Of a DNA stretch of 34,384 nucleotides, positions 8,410 to 15,805 are shown one piece after another. The DNA is from an uncultured Clostridium sp. (GTDB lineage: Bacteria > Bacillota > Clostridia > TANB77 > CAG-508). Below the pieces are notes generated by a model. The model was not told the origin of the DNA, searched no databases, and worked only from the letters and a program-made list of their open reading frames with translations. Position 1 is the stretch's first letter, and each line of letters starts with the position of its first letter. The translations under genes were made by a program, and so were the position numbers. The DNA is taken from assembly GCA_946500615.1 (NCBI GenBank), contig CAMMWP010000020.1, positions 1 through 34,384 of the forward strand. The letters run 5' to 3'.

Positions 8410-9573
8410 CTATATATATGAATTTTCTATTTTAGGCACGGCATAATATTTGTTATTTACACTATGTATTTTATTTTGCACTATGCTTTTTAGCTCCTCA
8501 TGATTTATTTTACTATCTGCTGAAACCACTAAATCAAATATTAAATTGATTCTATCTCCACCATCTGTCATTCTAAAATCATGAATAGAAAATTCCGAAT
8601 TAATTTCTTTTACAATTCTTTCTGTTTCTTTTCTCATCTCATTGATTTCTTCATCATCTGTCACTATCGGATCCATATGAATGGTTGTAATACAATTAAA
8701 TTCTTCATAAATATCTTGTTCCATCTGATCAATTACATCATGTGCTTTACAAATATCACAATTTGCAGGAACTTCTGCATGAAAAGAAATAATTTTTCTT
8801 CCCGGTCCATAATCATGCACCATAATATCATGAATTCCCGAAATCATTTCATATTTTTTCGTGAATTCTTCTAATTTTTCTACAAACTCTGTATCTGGTT
8901 TCATTCCTAATAATAAATCAATTGTTTCTTTTAATGCTTTGAATCCTGTAAATAAAATAAATACGGCAACTAAGATACTAGCATAGCCATCAATCGATAT
9001 TCCAAAAATTTTAGCAATCATAGCAGATAATAATACAACAAAAGTTGAAATGGAATCTGAAATACTATCATAGGCATTTCCTTTAATTGCTGGTGAATCT
9101 ATTGTTTTTGCAATTTTATTATAAAATACAAATAACCACAATTTTGTAAGTACAGCAATGATTAAAATGATGATTGTAAGATTACTGATATCTGGTAGTG
9201 TTGGATGAATGATTTTGTCAAAAGAACTTTTGAATAGTTCTACACCTACTAGCACAATCAAAATATCTACAATAAATGCTGTAATGTATTCCATTCTGCC
9301 ATGCCCCCATGGGTGGTCTTTGTCTATTTTCTTCTGTGAAACCTTAAAACCAATCATGGTAACAATGGATGATCCTGCATCTGTTACATTGTTTAGTGCA
9401 TCTGAAATGATGGAAATGGAATTGGCAAATATTCCAATGATCAATTTTACTGCTGATAATAAAATATTTACAACAATTCCTGTCACACTAGAAAGCATTC
9501 CGTATTTTGCTCTTGTTTCTGGTTTTTCTACATTTTTATCTTTTATAAATACATTTATTAATAAGTTTGTCAT
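8410..9573 (-). CDS. Cation diffusion facilitator (CDF) metal exporter
   Basis: This is a 387-residue inner-membrane metal/proton antiporter with the six-helix CDF core, a HPWGHGRMEY loop motif (87-96) and a long two-part cytoplasmic C-terminal domain. Metal-site residues read N61-x3-D65 in helix 2 and D169-x3-D173 in helix 5. In the published CDF classification, N/DxxxD plus DxxxD is the manganese-type pattern, while zinc members have HxxxD. Mn(II) efflux is thus my inference, with Fe/Zn/Co as alternatives. A GAGGAG site precedes the start. I saw no yybP-ykoY-like Mn riboswitch upstream, only a hairpin terminator. Confidence 0.9.
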   Translation of the reverse strand: MTNLLINVFIKDKNVEKPETRAKYGMLSSVTGIVVNILLSAVKLIIGIFANSISIISDALNNVTDAGSSIVTMIGFKVSQKKIDKDHPWGHGRMEYITAFIVDILIVLVGVELFKSSFDKIIHPTLPDISNLTIIILIIAVLTKLWLFVFYNKIAKTIDSPAIKGNAYDSISDSISTFVVLLSAMIAKIFGISIDGYASILVAVFILFTGFKALKETIDLLLGMKPDTEFVEKLEEFTKKYEMISGIHDIMVHDYGPGRKIISFHAEVPANCDICKAHDVIDQMEQDIYEEFNCITTIHMDPIVTDDEEINEMRKETERIVKEINSEFSIHDFRMTDGGDRINLIFDLVVSADSKINHEELKSIVQNKIHSVNNKYYAVPKIENSYI

Positions 9574-9603
9574 GTTTTTCTCCTCTTTTTTAAGATTTTA
9601 AAC

Positions 9604-9642
9604 AAGATTGTTATACCATATTTTATTTGATAAAACAATCTT
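9604..9642 (-). terminator. Terminator hairpin after the Rsm22-like gene
   Basis: AAGATTGTT (9604-9612) pairs perfectly with AACAATCTT (9634-9642), followed on the minus strand by GTTTAAAATC. The loop is long (21 nt), which lowers certainty. Confidence 0.45.
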
Positions 9643-9687
9643 TTATTATTAATCTTATAAAATTATAAATTTCGAACTATCATTTTT

Positions 9688-10641
9688 TCAGATTCTATCT
9701 CCACATTTTTTCTTTTTTGCATTTTTGAACATTTCTTTATTTCTTTTTGTTACAAGCATTTCTTCTATTTTTCCATTATGACACACTTTTAATGTGATTT
9801 TTCCTTTTTCAATGATTGGATGCCTTAAAATTCTGATTTTTGAATTATCATAAGGCTCTTTTGATATAGCGATATATGAGAACTTCTCATCTTCATATGG
9901 TAATTCTGCGTTTTTTAATAATTTGTGTGCTTTCGTTCTTTCCATACGAACGATTGAATGGCACCAATCTTCATCTGGTAATGGACAAATCCCTTGAAAA
10001 GTACATGGTGCAACTATATAAAGCCCATTATGAATTGCTATTTTCTGTACTTCTTTAATATTTCTAAATCCTTCTGGCGTTCCCGGCTCTATAATCACTA
10101 GGATATGATTTGTGTTTTCTATTAATTTATTAATCACTTGTTCTCTTTTCTCTGGTTTGATTTCATTTAACATATAACTTGTAATAACTAAATCTGCTTT
10201 GGCTTCTAAATTGTTTTCTACAATGTCTATATATTCCCATGAAACATCTTTGAAATTGGGGTTTGTATCCATAAGTTCCTTTCCCAATTCTTGCATAACT
10301 CGCTCTCTTTCAAGACATCTAATATTTTTTATATCTAACAATTCACTTACTGCCCAAGCAGTTGCTCCTGTTCCAGCTCCCACATCTAATACAGTTTGCA
10401 TCTGACAATTAATTTTTTCTAATGTATTTTTTAAGGCTGTATAGACTGCTCCATAAGTTGCTGGCATTCTTATAACAGAATAGGCTAATGCTTCTAATTC
10501 TGTATTTAATAAAGTATCTCCTGTTCTTTCTTGATACATATATTTTTCGCTGAGCTTACTAGCATATTGTTTTAGTTCTGTTAATTTTATATGTTTTAAT
10601 TTTTCTTCTATCGCATTTTCTAGTAATTCTGGTATTTTCAT
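9688..10641 (-). CDS. Rsm22-family SAM-dependent methyltransferase-like protein
   Basis: This 317-residue protein has a Rossmann methyltransferase core with the SAM motif DVGAGTGA at 86-93 and TSYMLNEI as a post-II motif. The C-terminal half carries C213, C219 and C227 (within APCTFQGICPLPDEDWCHS) and C287. The 6/8/~60 spacing resembles, from memory, the four cysteines that hold a 4Fe-4S cluster in mitochondrial METTL17/Rsm22. That family assists small ribosomal subunit assembly. Whether bacterial members methylate rRNA is unsettled. The gene stands between a VOC/Nudix pair and the CDF exporter with no evident functional link. Lys/Cys-rich residues close the protein. Confidence 0.85.
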   Translation of the reverse strand: MKIPELLENAIEEKLKHIKLTELKQYASKLSEKYMYQERTGDTLLNTELEALAYSVIRMPATYGAVYTALKNTLEKINCQMQTVLDVGAGTGATAWAVSELLDIKNIRCLERERVMQELGKELMDTNPNFKDVSWEYIDIVENNLEAKADLVITSYMLNEIKPEKREQVINKLIENTNHILVIIEPGTPEGFRNIKEVQKIAIHNGLYIVAPCTFQGICPLPDEDWCHSIVRMERTKAHKLLKNAELPYEDEKFSYIAISKEPYDNSKIRILRHPIIEKGKITLKVCHNGKIEEMLVTKRNKEMFKNAKKKKCGDRI

Positions 10642-10683
10642 CTTAACTCCTATAAAAACAACATAGATATCTATGTCATTCTA

Positions 10684-10905
10684 TTAAAATTCTCTAATAA
10701 TATCTCTTACAAATTCCCATCGATTTTTAATGAATTGACCGTTTTTGATAAATATCTTCTATTTCTTCATATGTTGCCCATTTCACTTTTTTATCCAGAC
10801 ATCTGCCCCTAAATGATAAAATCCTTCTGGTACATTTTCTTCTCCTTTTACTATTGTTTTTCCTGTTTGGTTTCCTTCACTATCTAATATATCCCATATT
10901 TCCAT
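10684..10905 (-). pseudogene. Nudix hydrolase pseudogene, catalytic box deleted
   Basis: A good AAGGAG site precedes the ATG at 10903-10905. The first 40 codons read like the start of a small Nudix hydrolase (MEIWDILDSEGNQTGK ... EGFYHLGADVWIKK) and then hit TGA. Immediately after, in a second frame, comes a family-like C-terminal piece (VKWATYEEIEDIYQK), and in a third frame GQFIKNRWEFVRDIIREF. The ~70-90 residues that would hold the GX5EX7REUXEEXGU box are missing, so the protein cannot be catalytic. It lies 15 bp downstream of the VOC gene and probably shares its transcript. A related fragment occurs at 33111-33137. Confidence 0.75.
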
Positions 10906-10920
10906 ATTTTTTCTCCTTGA

Positions 10921-11319
10921 TTAATCATTTTCAATAATTTCTACTAATATTCCATCTATATCTTCTATAAAAAAATATGGTTTTCCTAGTCTTCCTCTTT
11001 TGATTTCTACTTTTTCACAAATATGCTTATTCAATATAAACTCTTTCGCTTTTATAATGTTTTCTACACCTAATGCAAAATGTTTTGTACCTAATACGGG
11101 TAAATCTGTTTCTACTGACTTGGCTTCTTCTGGTAGTTTATTATATTGTTTATAGCAAAATATTTCTAACACAACATCATTTAATTTTAACATTCTTATT
11201 CTTATACTATTATCTTCTGCATTCCAATTCTTCAACTCTTTGAAACCAAATTTTTTATAAAATTCTACACTTTTATCTATATCAGATACACTAATTGCAA
11301 TATGATTTACAGTAAACAT
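10921..11319 (-). CDS. VOC (glyoxalase/dioxygenase superfamily) protein
   Basis: This 132-residue single VOC domain protein is made of two beta-alpha-beta-beta-beta units. The likely metal ligands are in the canonical places: H6, E52, H80 and E127, as in glyoxalase I-like enzymes. That makes a metal-dependent lyase or dioxygenase fold likely, but substrate cannot be assigned. An AAAGGAG site precedes the start. The decayed Nudix gene follows directly, and cutA lies 141 bp upstream. Confidence 0.85.
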   Translation of the reverse strand: MFTVNHIAISVSDIDKSVEFYKKFGFKELKNWNAEDNSIRIRMLKLNDVVLEIFCYKQYNKLPEEAKSVETDLPVLGTKHFALGVENIIKAKEFILNKHICEKVEIKRGRLGKPYFFIEDIDGILVEIIEND

Positions 11320-11402
11320 TACTATTTCTCCTTTATTCGTTTTATAGATATGGTACTATATCTTCAAATGTATCATATCCACTTTGGCTATTATATAATA
11401 TG

Positions 11403-11452
11403 TTTAGGTTTTTAAGTTACCTAAAACTTTATTCATGTCACTCGCGTGATAT
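11403..11452 (-). terminator. Two hairpins after cutA, possible terminator
   Basis: ATGTCAC/GTGATAT (11435-11441 with 11446-11452) closes a GCGA tetraloop on the minus strand, 9 nt after the cutA stop. TTTAGGT/ACCTAAA (11403-11409 with 11419-11425) follows. Neither has a strong U-run, so termination is uncertain. Confidence 0.35.
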
Positions 11453-11460
11453 AATTCTTA

Positions 11461-11775
11461 TTATTTTATTTCTTCTTCCATCCACTTAAGATATTTCTCA
11501 TTTCCTTCTTCTATATTATAAGATAATATCTCACAGGTTTCATAATCATGTATATTTAGTATTTCTTTTTCTATTTCTTTAAATAAGTCCTTTTTTGCTT
11601 TCATTTGTATCAAAAATTCTGGTTCTTTTACAATTTCATCTTTCCACCAATAACGACTCTCAATTTTAGTCATTTGACAACAAGCAACCAATCTTTTTTG
11701 TAAAAGTGTATCGATTATTTTGTTTGCAGTTTCTACTTTATCACAAGTTGTAGTAATTATACAATATTTTGTCAT
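11461..11775 (-). CDS. cutA: CutA1-family protein
   Basis: At 104 residues this is the exact usual length of CutA1, a trimeric small protein historically linked to divalent cation tolerance; its present role is unclear. The sequence shows the family core ITTTCDKVETANKIIDTLL, RLVACCQ and the aromatic SRYWWKDEI stretch, and ends in a predicted helix EKYLKWMEEE. A GGAGG site precedes the start. The HAD phosphatase gene ends 10 bp upstream, so the HD protein, HAD protein and CutA form one tight transcript. Confidence 0.92.
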   Translation of the reverse strand: MTKYCIITTTCDKVETANKIIDTLLQKRLVACCQMTKIESRYWWKDEIVKEPEFLIQMKAKKDLFKEIEKEILNIHDYETCEILSYNIEEGNEKYLKWMEEEIK

Positions 11776-11785
11776 AATTTCCTCC

Positions 11786-12511
11786 TTACCCTTCTAATTC
11801 TTTTTTTATCTCTTTTAACATTTCTTCGAAATTTTTAAATTGATACTGAGACAATTGATTAATTTCTTCTCTATTACTATCAGAATATTTGTCATATATG
11901 ATAGCTACTTCTATATGTGCATTATTTGCTGCCTCTACGCCTACCAACGCATCTTCTACAATGAAACATTCTTCTGGTTTTACATGTAATTGTTCCATAA
12001 TTTTATGATGTACTTCTGGATTTGGTTTGATAGCTTTTACATCATTTCTTGCATATATAACTGAAAAAAACGTTTCTAAATTGGCTTTATTTATGATGTT
12101 TTTATTTTCTTTTTTATAACATTCTATGGCATGCTGATTCGTAGTACTTGCAATTGCTAATATATATCCTTTTTGTTTTAAATATTTTATTACCTCTTCT
12201 GCATTTAGCTTATAATCTACTACTTCTTTTAAATATTTTTCTGCAATACGATATCTTAAATCTTTTATTTCTTCTTTCTCTATGGTTGCATGATATTTTT
12301 CTTTTAAAAATTTACAATATGCTAAATAAGGGTCTTCTTCACTTCTATATTCTTTTAATTTGTCATCTCTCTGTTTTGCAATATCAATATTGTCAATTGT
12401 TCCATCCCCAATTGTCTTGATTAATTCTTCATCTATCAAATTCCATATACCAACAGAATCGATTAATGTTCCATCCATATCAAAAATAATGACTTTCTTA
12501 TTTTTTAACAT
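11786..12511 (-). CDS. HAD-superfamily hydrolase, beta-phosphoglucomutase-like
   Basis: This 241-residue subfamily IA HAD enzyme has motif I DMDGTLID with nucleophile D11 and acid/base D13, motif II ASTTN at 121-125, K162 in motif III and ED at 186-187 in motif IV. A helical cap (~15-100) lies between motifs I and II, as in phosphoglycolate phosphatases and beta-phosphoglucomutases. The physiological substrate cannot be told. Only 4 bp separate it from the upstream HD-domain gene and 10 bp from cutA, which suggests one operon. Confidence 0.88.
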   Translation of the reverse strand: MLKNKKVIIFDMDGTLIDSVGIWNLIDEELIKTIGDGTIDNIDIAKQRDDKLKEYRSEEDPYLAYCKFLKEKYHATIEKEEIKDLRYRIAEKYLKEVVDYKLNAEEVIKYLKQKGYILAIASTTNQHAIECYKKENKNIINKANLETFFSVIYARNDVKAIKPNPEVHHKIMEQLHVKPEECFIVEDALVGVEAANNAHIEVAIIYDKYSDSNREEINQLSQYQFKNFEEMLKEIKKELEG

Positions 12512-12515
12512 CTCT

Positions 12516-13166
12516 TTACTCCTTTAATAAAGTATTGTTCTTAATATAATCTGCCATTTCCTTAAAAACTTTATTTTGATTTAATATTTCGTTTTTATGA
12601 TTTTCTACAAAAAAATCTGATACAGTTTTTGAACCAGTTTCTATTAATTTTTGTATTCTCTCATCTTGTAAAAGTAACTTGTTTTCATCTTTATTACTAT
12701 TTAAACAACCTTCTTCACAATATATTTTGCATTGTATGTCAGATTCTAACTTATCACACATTCTTGCAAAAATAGATTCTTTTGTCTTTAAATCTTCAAA
12801 TTCTTCTATCAGTTCTTTTATTTCTTCTTTTTTTGTTAAATCTTTTAAAACATCTTCTACTGCTTTTTTTCCTATTTTTCTTTTTTCTTCAGTTGCAATT
12901 TTATCAAATGGTGTAAAGTCTTTTATTTCTATTTCTTCTAGTTCATGAATAACAAGTATTTTAATTACTTTCATTAAATCTATTTCAAAATCATATTCTG
13001 AATCAATAGCAATTGCTAACATACATGTTCCATAAATATGTTCTGCTATACTTTCTATTCTTTCTCTTTCAATATGCCATACTTTCCAACCACTTCTTAT
13101 TTTATCTTTTAATGTAGATGTCAAAATATAGAAGTGTATGATGTTTTTTATTTTTTCTGTACTCAT
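12516..13166 (-). CDS. HD-domain hydrolase, YfbR/5'-deoxynucleotidase-like
   Basis: This 216-residue protein has an HD-type metal phosphohydrolase layout: H43 in SIAEHIYGTC, H74-E75 in VIHELEEIEIKDFTPFD, and D138 in ARMCDKLESDIQCK. The doublet reads HE rather than HD, a variant seen in some clostridial members. YfbR relatives dephosphorylate deoxynucleoside monophosphates, so a nucleotide salvage or housecleaning role is likely, with modest certainty. It is first in a run with the HAD and CutA genes, behind the promoter at 13190-13218. The ribosome binding site (AAAGAGAG) is weaker than its neighbours'. Confidence 0.8.
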   Translation of the reverse strand: MSTEKIKNIIHFYILTSTLKDKIRSGWKVWHIERERIESIAEHIYGTCMLAIAIDSEYDFEIDLMKVIKILVIHELEEIEIKDFTPFDKIATEEKRKIGKKAVEDVLKDLTKKEEIKELIEEFEDLKTKESIFARMCDKLESDIQCKIYCEEGCLNSNKDENKLLLQDERIQKLIETGSKTVSDFFVENHKNEILNQNKVFKEMADYIKNNTLLKE

Positions 13167-13189
13167 TTTCTTTTACTCTCTTTGAGCAT

Positions 13190-13218
13190 ATTTTATCATA
13201 TTTATATTTGTTTAGCAA
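13190..13218 (-). promoter_or_regulatory. Promoter for the HD-HAD-cutA operon
   Basis: The minus strand reads TTGCTA, 17 nt, TAAAAT, with TGA immediately before the -10 (extended -10). It ends about 24 nt upstream of the HD gene start. Confidence 0.6.
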
Positions 13219-13236
13219 TAAAATGAGATATCTTAT

Positions 13237-13314
13237 TTAATAGGTTTTAAAGTTTCTACACTATTATCATCCTATTAAACTAAATAGGTGCCATGCATAC
13301 ACACAGCACCTATT
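13237..13314 (-). terminator. Terminator or attenuator-like hairpins after the 54-aa gene
   Basis: AATAGGTGCCATG (13283-13295) pairs with CACAGCACCTATT (13302-13314) with G-T wobbles, 5 bp after the small gene's stop, followed on the minus strand by TTTAGTTTAATAGG. The distal arm can alternatively pair as CCTATT/AATAGG (13271-13288), and TTTAATAGG (13237-13245) can pair with CCTATTAAA (13271-13279). These are mutually exclusive stems between the small gene and the HD operon promoter. Confidence 0.5.
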
Positions 13315-13318
13315 CAGC

Positions 13319-13483
13319 TTAATTGTAACTATAACTAACAACAGCGTAAAAGAACCTTTGCTTTGTCCTTCCACACCTTGAAGATCCTTCTTCTAAGAGC
13401 TTTAAATCGGAATGTTTCTTCCGCTCCTTTCGAATCTTTTTAGTAAGTTCCCATTTTGTCCTAGCTCCAATTGTTTTTTTCAT
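13319..13483 (-). CDS. Unrecognised 54-residue basic protein
   Basis: This small ORF reads from an ATG at 13481-13483 to TAA and encodes 54 residues. The N-terminal half is lysine/arginine-rich (begins MKKTIGARTKWELTKK) and the C-terminus is aromatic and polar (ends FFYAVVSYSYN). It has one cysteine and neither a signal peptide nor a membrane segment. AGAAAGGA lies ~7 nt upstream. An excellent promoter at 13550-13578 gives a ~60-nt 5' leader, and a hairpin follows the stop. I do not recognise the family. It may be a nucleic-acid-binding peptide, a remnant of a longer gene, or non-coding RNA read by chance. It occupies part of the 700-bp gap between larE and the HD gene. Confidence 0.55.
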   Translation of the reverse strand: MKKTIGARTKWELTKKIRKERKKHSDLKLLEEGSSRCGRTKQRFFYAVVSYSYN

Positions 13484-13549
13484 CTTGTTTTCCTTTCTTG
13501 GAATATATCTTCCAATTATACTATACTTTGCCTTTTAGTTACTATACTT

Positions 13550-13578
13550 ATTATACCACATTTACCTCATTTGTTCAA
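13550..13578 (-). promoter_or_regulatory. Strong extended -10 promoter for the 54-aa gene
   Basis: On the minus strand TTGAAC is followed by exactly 17 nt and TATAAT, with TGG directly before the -10. It is among the best sigma-A matches in the window, located ~67 nt before the small gene's ATG. A second TATAAT-like box lies at 13515-13520. Confidence 0.75.
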
Positions 13579-13609
13579 TTTTTATAGTTAATTAGTTTTT
13601 CGAATTTTC

Positions 13610-13710
13610 AAGAATAATAGTGGGCTTTTTTTAACATTTTTTCTTTTTATAACATTTTAAAGCCCGCGTTATTGTTCGCCTGCCAAAATTGCAAAGCAAT
13701 TTTGTGTGGA
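13610..13710. repeat. Dispersed structured repeat, copy 2
   Basis: Core AATAGTGGGCTTT...AAAGCCCGCGTTATTGTTCG matches copies 1 and 3. The second stem here is CAAAATTG/CAATTTTG (13684-13691 with 13697-13704) in place of CAAATTTT/AAAATTTG, so the stem is kept while bases differ. The right-hand tail is degenerate (GTTCTTCGATTATTTGTTC). The rest of the gap up to larE, 13711-13867, shows nothing I can interpret. Confidence 0.7.
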
Positions 13711-13867
13711 ATATATTTTTGTTTAAGTTCTTCGATTATTTGTTCAAATTCCTAGTTATATCATTATACTTTTTATATCTCCATTTGACCTACTGTAATA
13801 ATATATACTTTTTTTCTTTGATACACTTTTAGAATCCTGTCAGCACTATAATTATCTATATCCTGTT

Positions 13868-14665
13868 TCAATCAAAACTACCATTTTTTATTCCTAATAA
13901 ATCTAACGTAACATAAGAAAATCCTAAATTCCTTATTTTTTCTATGATATTATCTTCTTTTTTATGTTTTATTGTATTTAAAATCATTTCAAAATCTTCT
14001 GGTTCTACTTCAATTCTTGCTATATTGTTATGGATTCTAACTCTTACCTTTTTAATCCCTATGCTTTTTAGCAATTCTTCACTTTGTTCTACTTTTTTTA
14101 GACCTTCTGCTGTCAAATTTGTATTATATGGAAATCGCGTTGCTAAACAAGAATTTGAAGGTTTATTCCAACATGGAATTCTTAAAATTTTACTATACGC
14201 TCTTATGTCCTCTTTACATATTTCAAATTTAGCCAGTGGACTAATAATGCCCAGTTCTTCCGTTGCTCTATTTCCCGGTCTATAAACAGTTAAATCATCT
14301 GCATTTTTTCCATCTAGAAGATATAGGTATCCATTTTCATTAGCCACTTGTTTAAGAGTTGACATCAATTCCTTTTTGCAATAATAACATCTATCTCTAT
14401 GGTTTTCTTTAAACTGTGTTATTTCTAGTGGCTTATATGGTACTTCTATATATTGAAAATGATTTTCTTTCAAAAATGTAATCGCATCTTTGTAATCTTG
14501 CCTTGACACCATAATGCCATCGGCAATTACTGCCAATACTTGTTCTTTTGATAATATTTTATTTGCTACAAATAATAAGTAACTAGAATCAATTCCACCC
14601 GAATAGGCAATTGCTACCTTTTTTAGAGTTTTTAAATATTGCTCCAATTGTGTTTGTTTATCCAT
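13868..14665 (-). CDS. larE: LarE, ATP-dependent sacrificial sulfur insertase for NPN cofactor
   Basis: LarE adenylates the pyridinium dicarboxylate made by LarB and donates sulfur, converting both carboxylates to thiocarboxylates of the nickel-pincer cofactor. The 265-residue protein has the PP-loop SGGIDSS (22-28), a RCYYCKKE pair (C93, C96) and C173 in KPSNSCLATRFP. C173 is the position of the sacrificial cysteine (C176) of the Lactobacillus plantarum enzyme. Some LarEs instead hold a 4Fe-4S cluster, and the cysteine pair does not decide between these. It follows larB by 76 bp in the same transcript. No larA is present in the window. Confidence 0.93.
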   Translation of the reverse strand: MDKQTQLEQYLKTLKKVAIAYSGGIDSSYLLFVANKILSKEQVLAVIADGIMVSRQDYKDAITFLKENHFQYIEVPYKPLEITQFKENHRDRCYYCKKELMSTLKQVANENGYLYLLDGKNADDLTVYRPGNRATEELGIISPLAKFEICKEDIRAYSKILRIPCWNKPSNSCLATRFPYNTNLTAEGLKKVEQSEELLKSIGIKKVRVRIHNNIARIEVEPEDFEMILNTIKHKKEDNIIEKIRNLGFSYVTLDLLGIKNGSFD

Positions 14666-14741
14666 CTATGTTTCTCCCTATTTGCTTTTTCATCATCTGC
14701 CATTTTAAAGGCATTATTTTTATATATTTTTATTCTTTTCT

Positions 14742-15515
14742 TTATTGATTGTCCGAATTCTCATTTTTATGACAACCATTAACCGCTAAATGATTAATTT
14801 GATTTGCTAAATATCCTGCGCCATATCCATTATCTATATTCACTGTTGCAATTCCATTACTACAAGAATTAAGCATTCCTAAGAGAGCTGTTATACCTCC
14901 TAAATTTGCACCATAACCTACGGATGTTGGAACAGCAATCACTGGAACTTTTGCTAATCCTGCTACTACAGAGGCCAACGCCCCTTCCATTCCAGCAATC
15001 GCAATAATACAATTTGCTTTTTCTAATTTTTCTCTTTGTGATAATAGTCTGTGAATTCCCGCTACACCAACATCATAAAGTTTCTCTACATGATTTCCAA
15101 AAAATCCAGCTGTTTCTGCTGCTTCTTCTGCTACTGGAATATCTGATGTTCCTGCTGTACAAACCACAATATTACCAATTTTTTCTTTTTGTTTTTCTAT
15201 CTTTAAAATTCTTGAAAGTGAATGATATTGTACTTCTGGAATTTCTTTTTTTACTAATTCGAATTGTTCTTCACTTGCTCTTGTTCCTAAGACTTCTCCA
15301 TTTTCTCGATAAATTGTTGTATAAATACTGACTAAGAAATCATTTGGTTTGTTTTGACAAAATACTACTTCTCCTGTACCAATTCTTTCTTTTCGATTAT
15401 GATCAATTTTGGCATATTCCAAATCCTCATATTGGTTATGTTTGATTTGTTTTTCTGCCTCTTCAATACTTATTTCATGATTTTGTATTTTTTCTAATAT
15501 TTCTTTAATCTCCAT
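14742..15515 (-). CDS. larB: LarB, NaAD carboxylase/hydrolase for NPN cofactor
   Basis: LarB carboxylates nicotinic acid adenine dinucleotide at C5 and cleaves it to pyridinium-3,5-dicarboxylate mononucleotide. The C-terminal half is the PurE-like domain: TAGTSDIPVAEEAAETAG, YDVGVAGIHRLL, IAGMEGALASVVAGL and VPTSVGYGANLGG. I start at the ATG at 15513-15515 (MEIKEILEKI, 257 aa), with an AGAGGAAG site 9 nt upstream. The frame stays open 27 codons further, but that extension (MSQRETSPNG...) is translation of the inverted-repeat element beside it. larC lies 290 bp upstream because the element has expanded the gap. Confidence 0.93.
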   Translation of the reverse strand: MEIKEILEKIQNHEISIEEAEKQIKHNQYEDLEYAKIDHNRKERIGTGEVVFCQNKPNDFLVSIYTTIYRENGEVLGTRASEEQFELVKKEIPEVQYHSLSRILKIEKQKEKIGNIVVCTAGTSDIPVAEEAAETAGFFGNHVEKLYDVGVAGIHRLLSQREKLEKANCIIAIAGMEGALASVVAGLAKVPVIAVPTSVGYGANLGGITALLGMLNSCSNGIATVNIDNGYGAGYLANQINHLAVNGCHKNENSDNQ

Positions 15516-15564
15516 TATTCTATACTTCCTCTCTTTACTAGTAAGGTATCCAGTTGTGCATTTA

Positions 15565-15800
15565 TGTCCATTTGGGGACGTTTCTCTTTGAGACATTTTT
15601 ATGTAAAGTTAAATCATTAATAATGAAAAAAGAGAAATAGTTTATTTTAATATAATAAATAATTAATTATGATAAAGCAAGAACAACTTTACATAAAAAT
15701 GTCTCAAAGAGAAACGTCCCCAAATGGACAAAACCCAAGAATGTCTCAAAGAGAAACGTCCCTAAATGGACATAAATGAAACGCCAAAGGACACCCAATT
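15565..15800. repeat. Inverted-repeat element between larC and larB
   Basis: Two perfect 46-bp arms (15565-15610 and 15685-15730) face each other across 74 AT-rich bases. The arm contains TGTCTCAAAGAGAAACGTCC and AAATGGACA. A third, nearly identical unit in the same direction as the right arm lies at 15740-15777 (one mismatch, and it continues TAAATG like the outer end of the left arm). A half-unit GGACACCCAATTGGACA follows near 15789-15806. There is no transposase. The structure resembles REP/BIME-type palindromes mobilised by RAYT-like (IS200/IS605-type) transposases, which is an inference. It lies within the larC-larB intergenic transcript, where it would form a very stable hairpin. Confidence 0.8.
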
Positions 15801-15805
15801 GGACA

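Noticed and set aside
9574..9687. yybP-ykoY manganese riboswitch before the CDF gene
   Set aside because: The gap is too short and only a single simple hairpin is present.
13283..13314. CATGCATACACACAGCACC hairpin as a T-box or riboswitch
   Set aside because: It follows a stop codon, is short, and has none of the conserved T-box elements.
14742..15596. Longer larB with 27 extra N-terminal residues (MSQRETSPNG...)
   Set aside because: The extension is translation of the inverted-repeat unit. The internal ATG at 15515 has a ribosome binding site and matches the family start.
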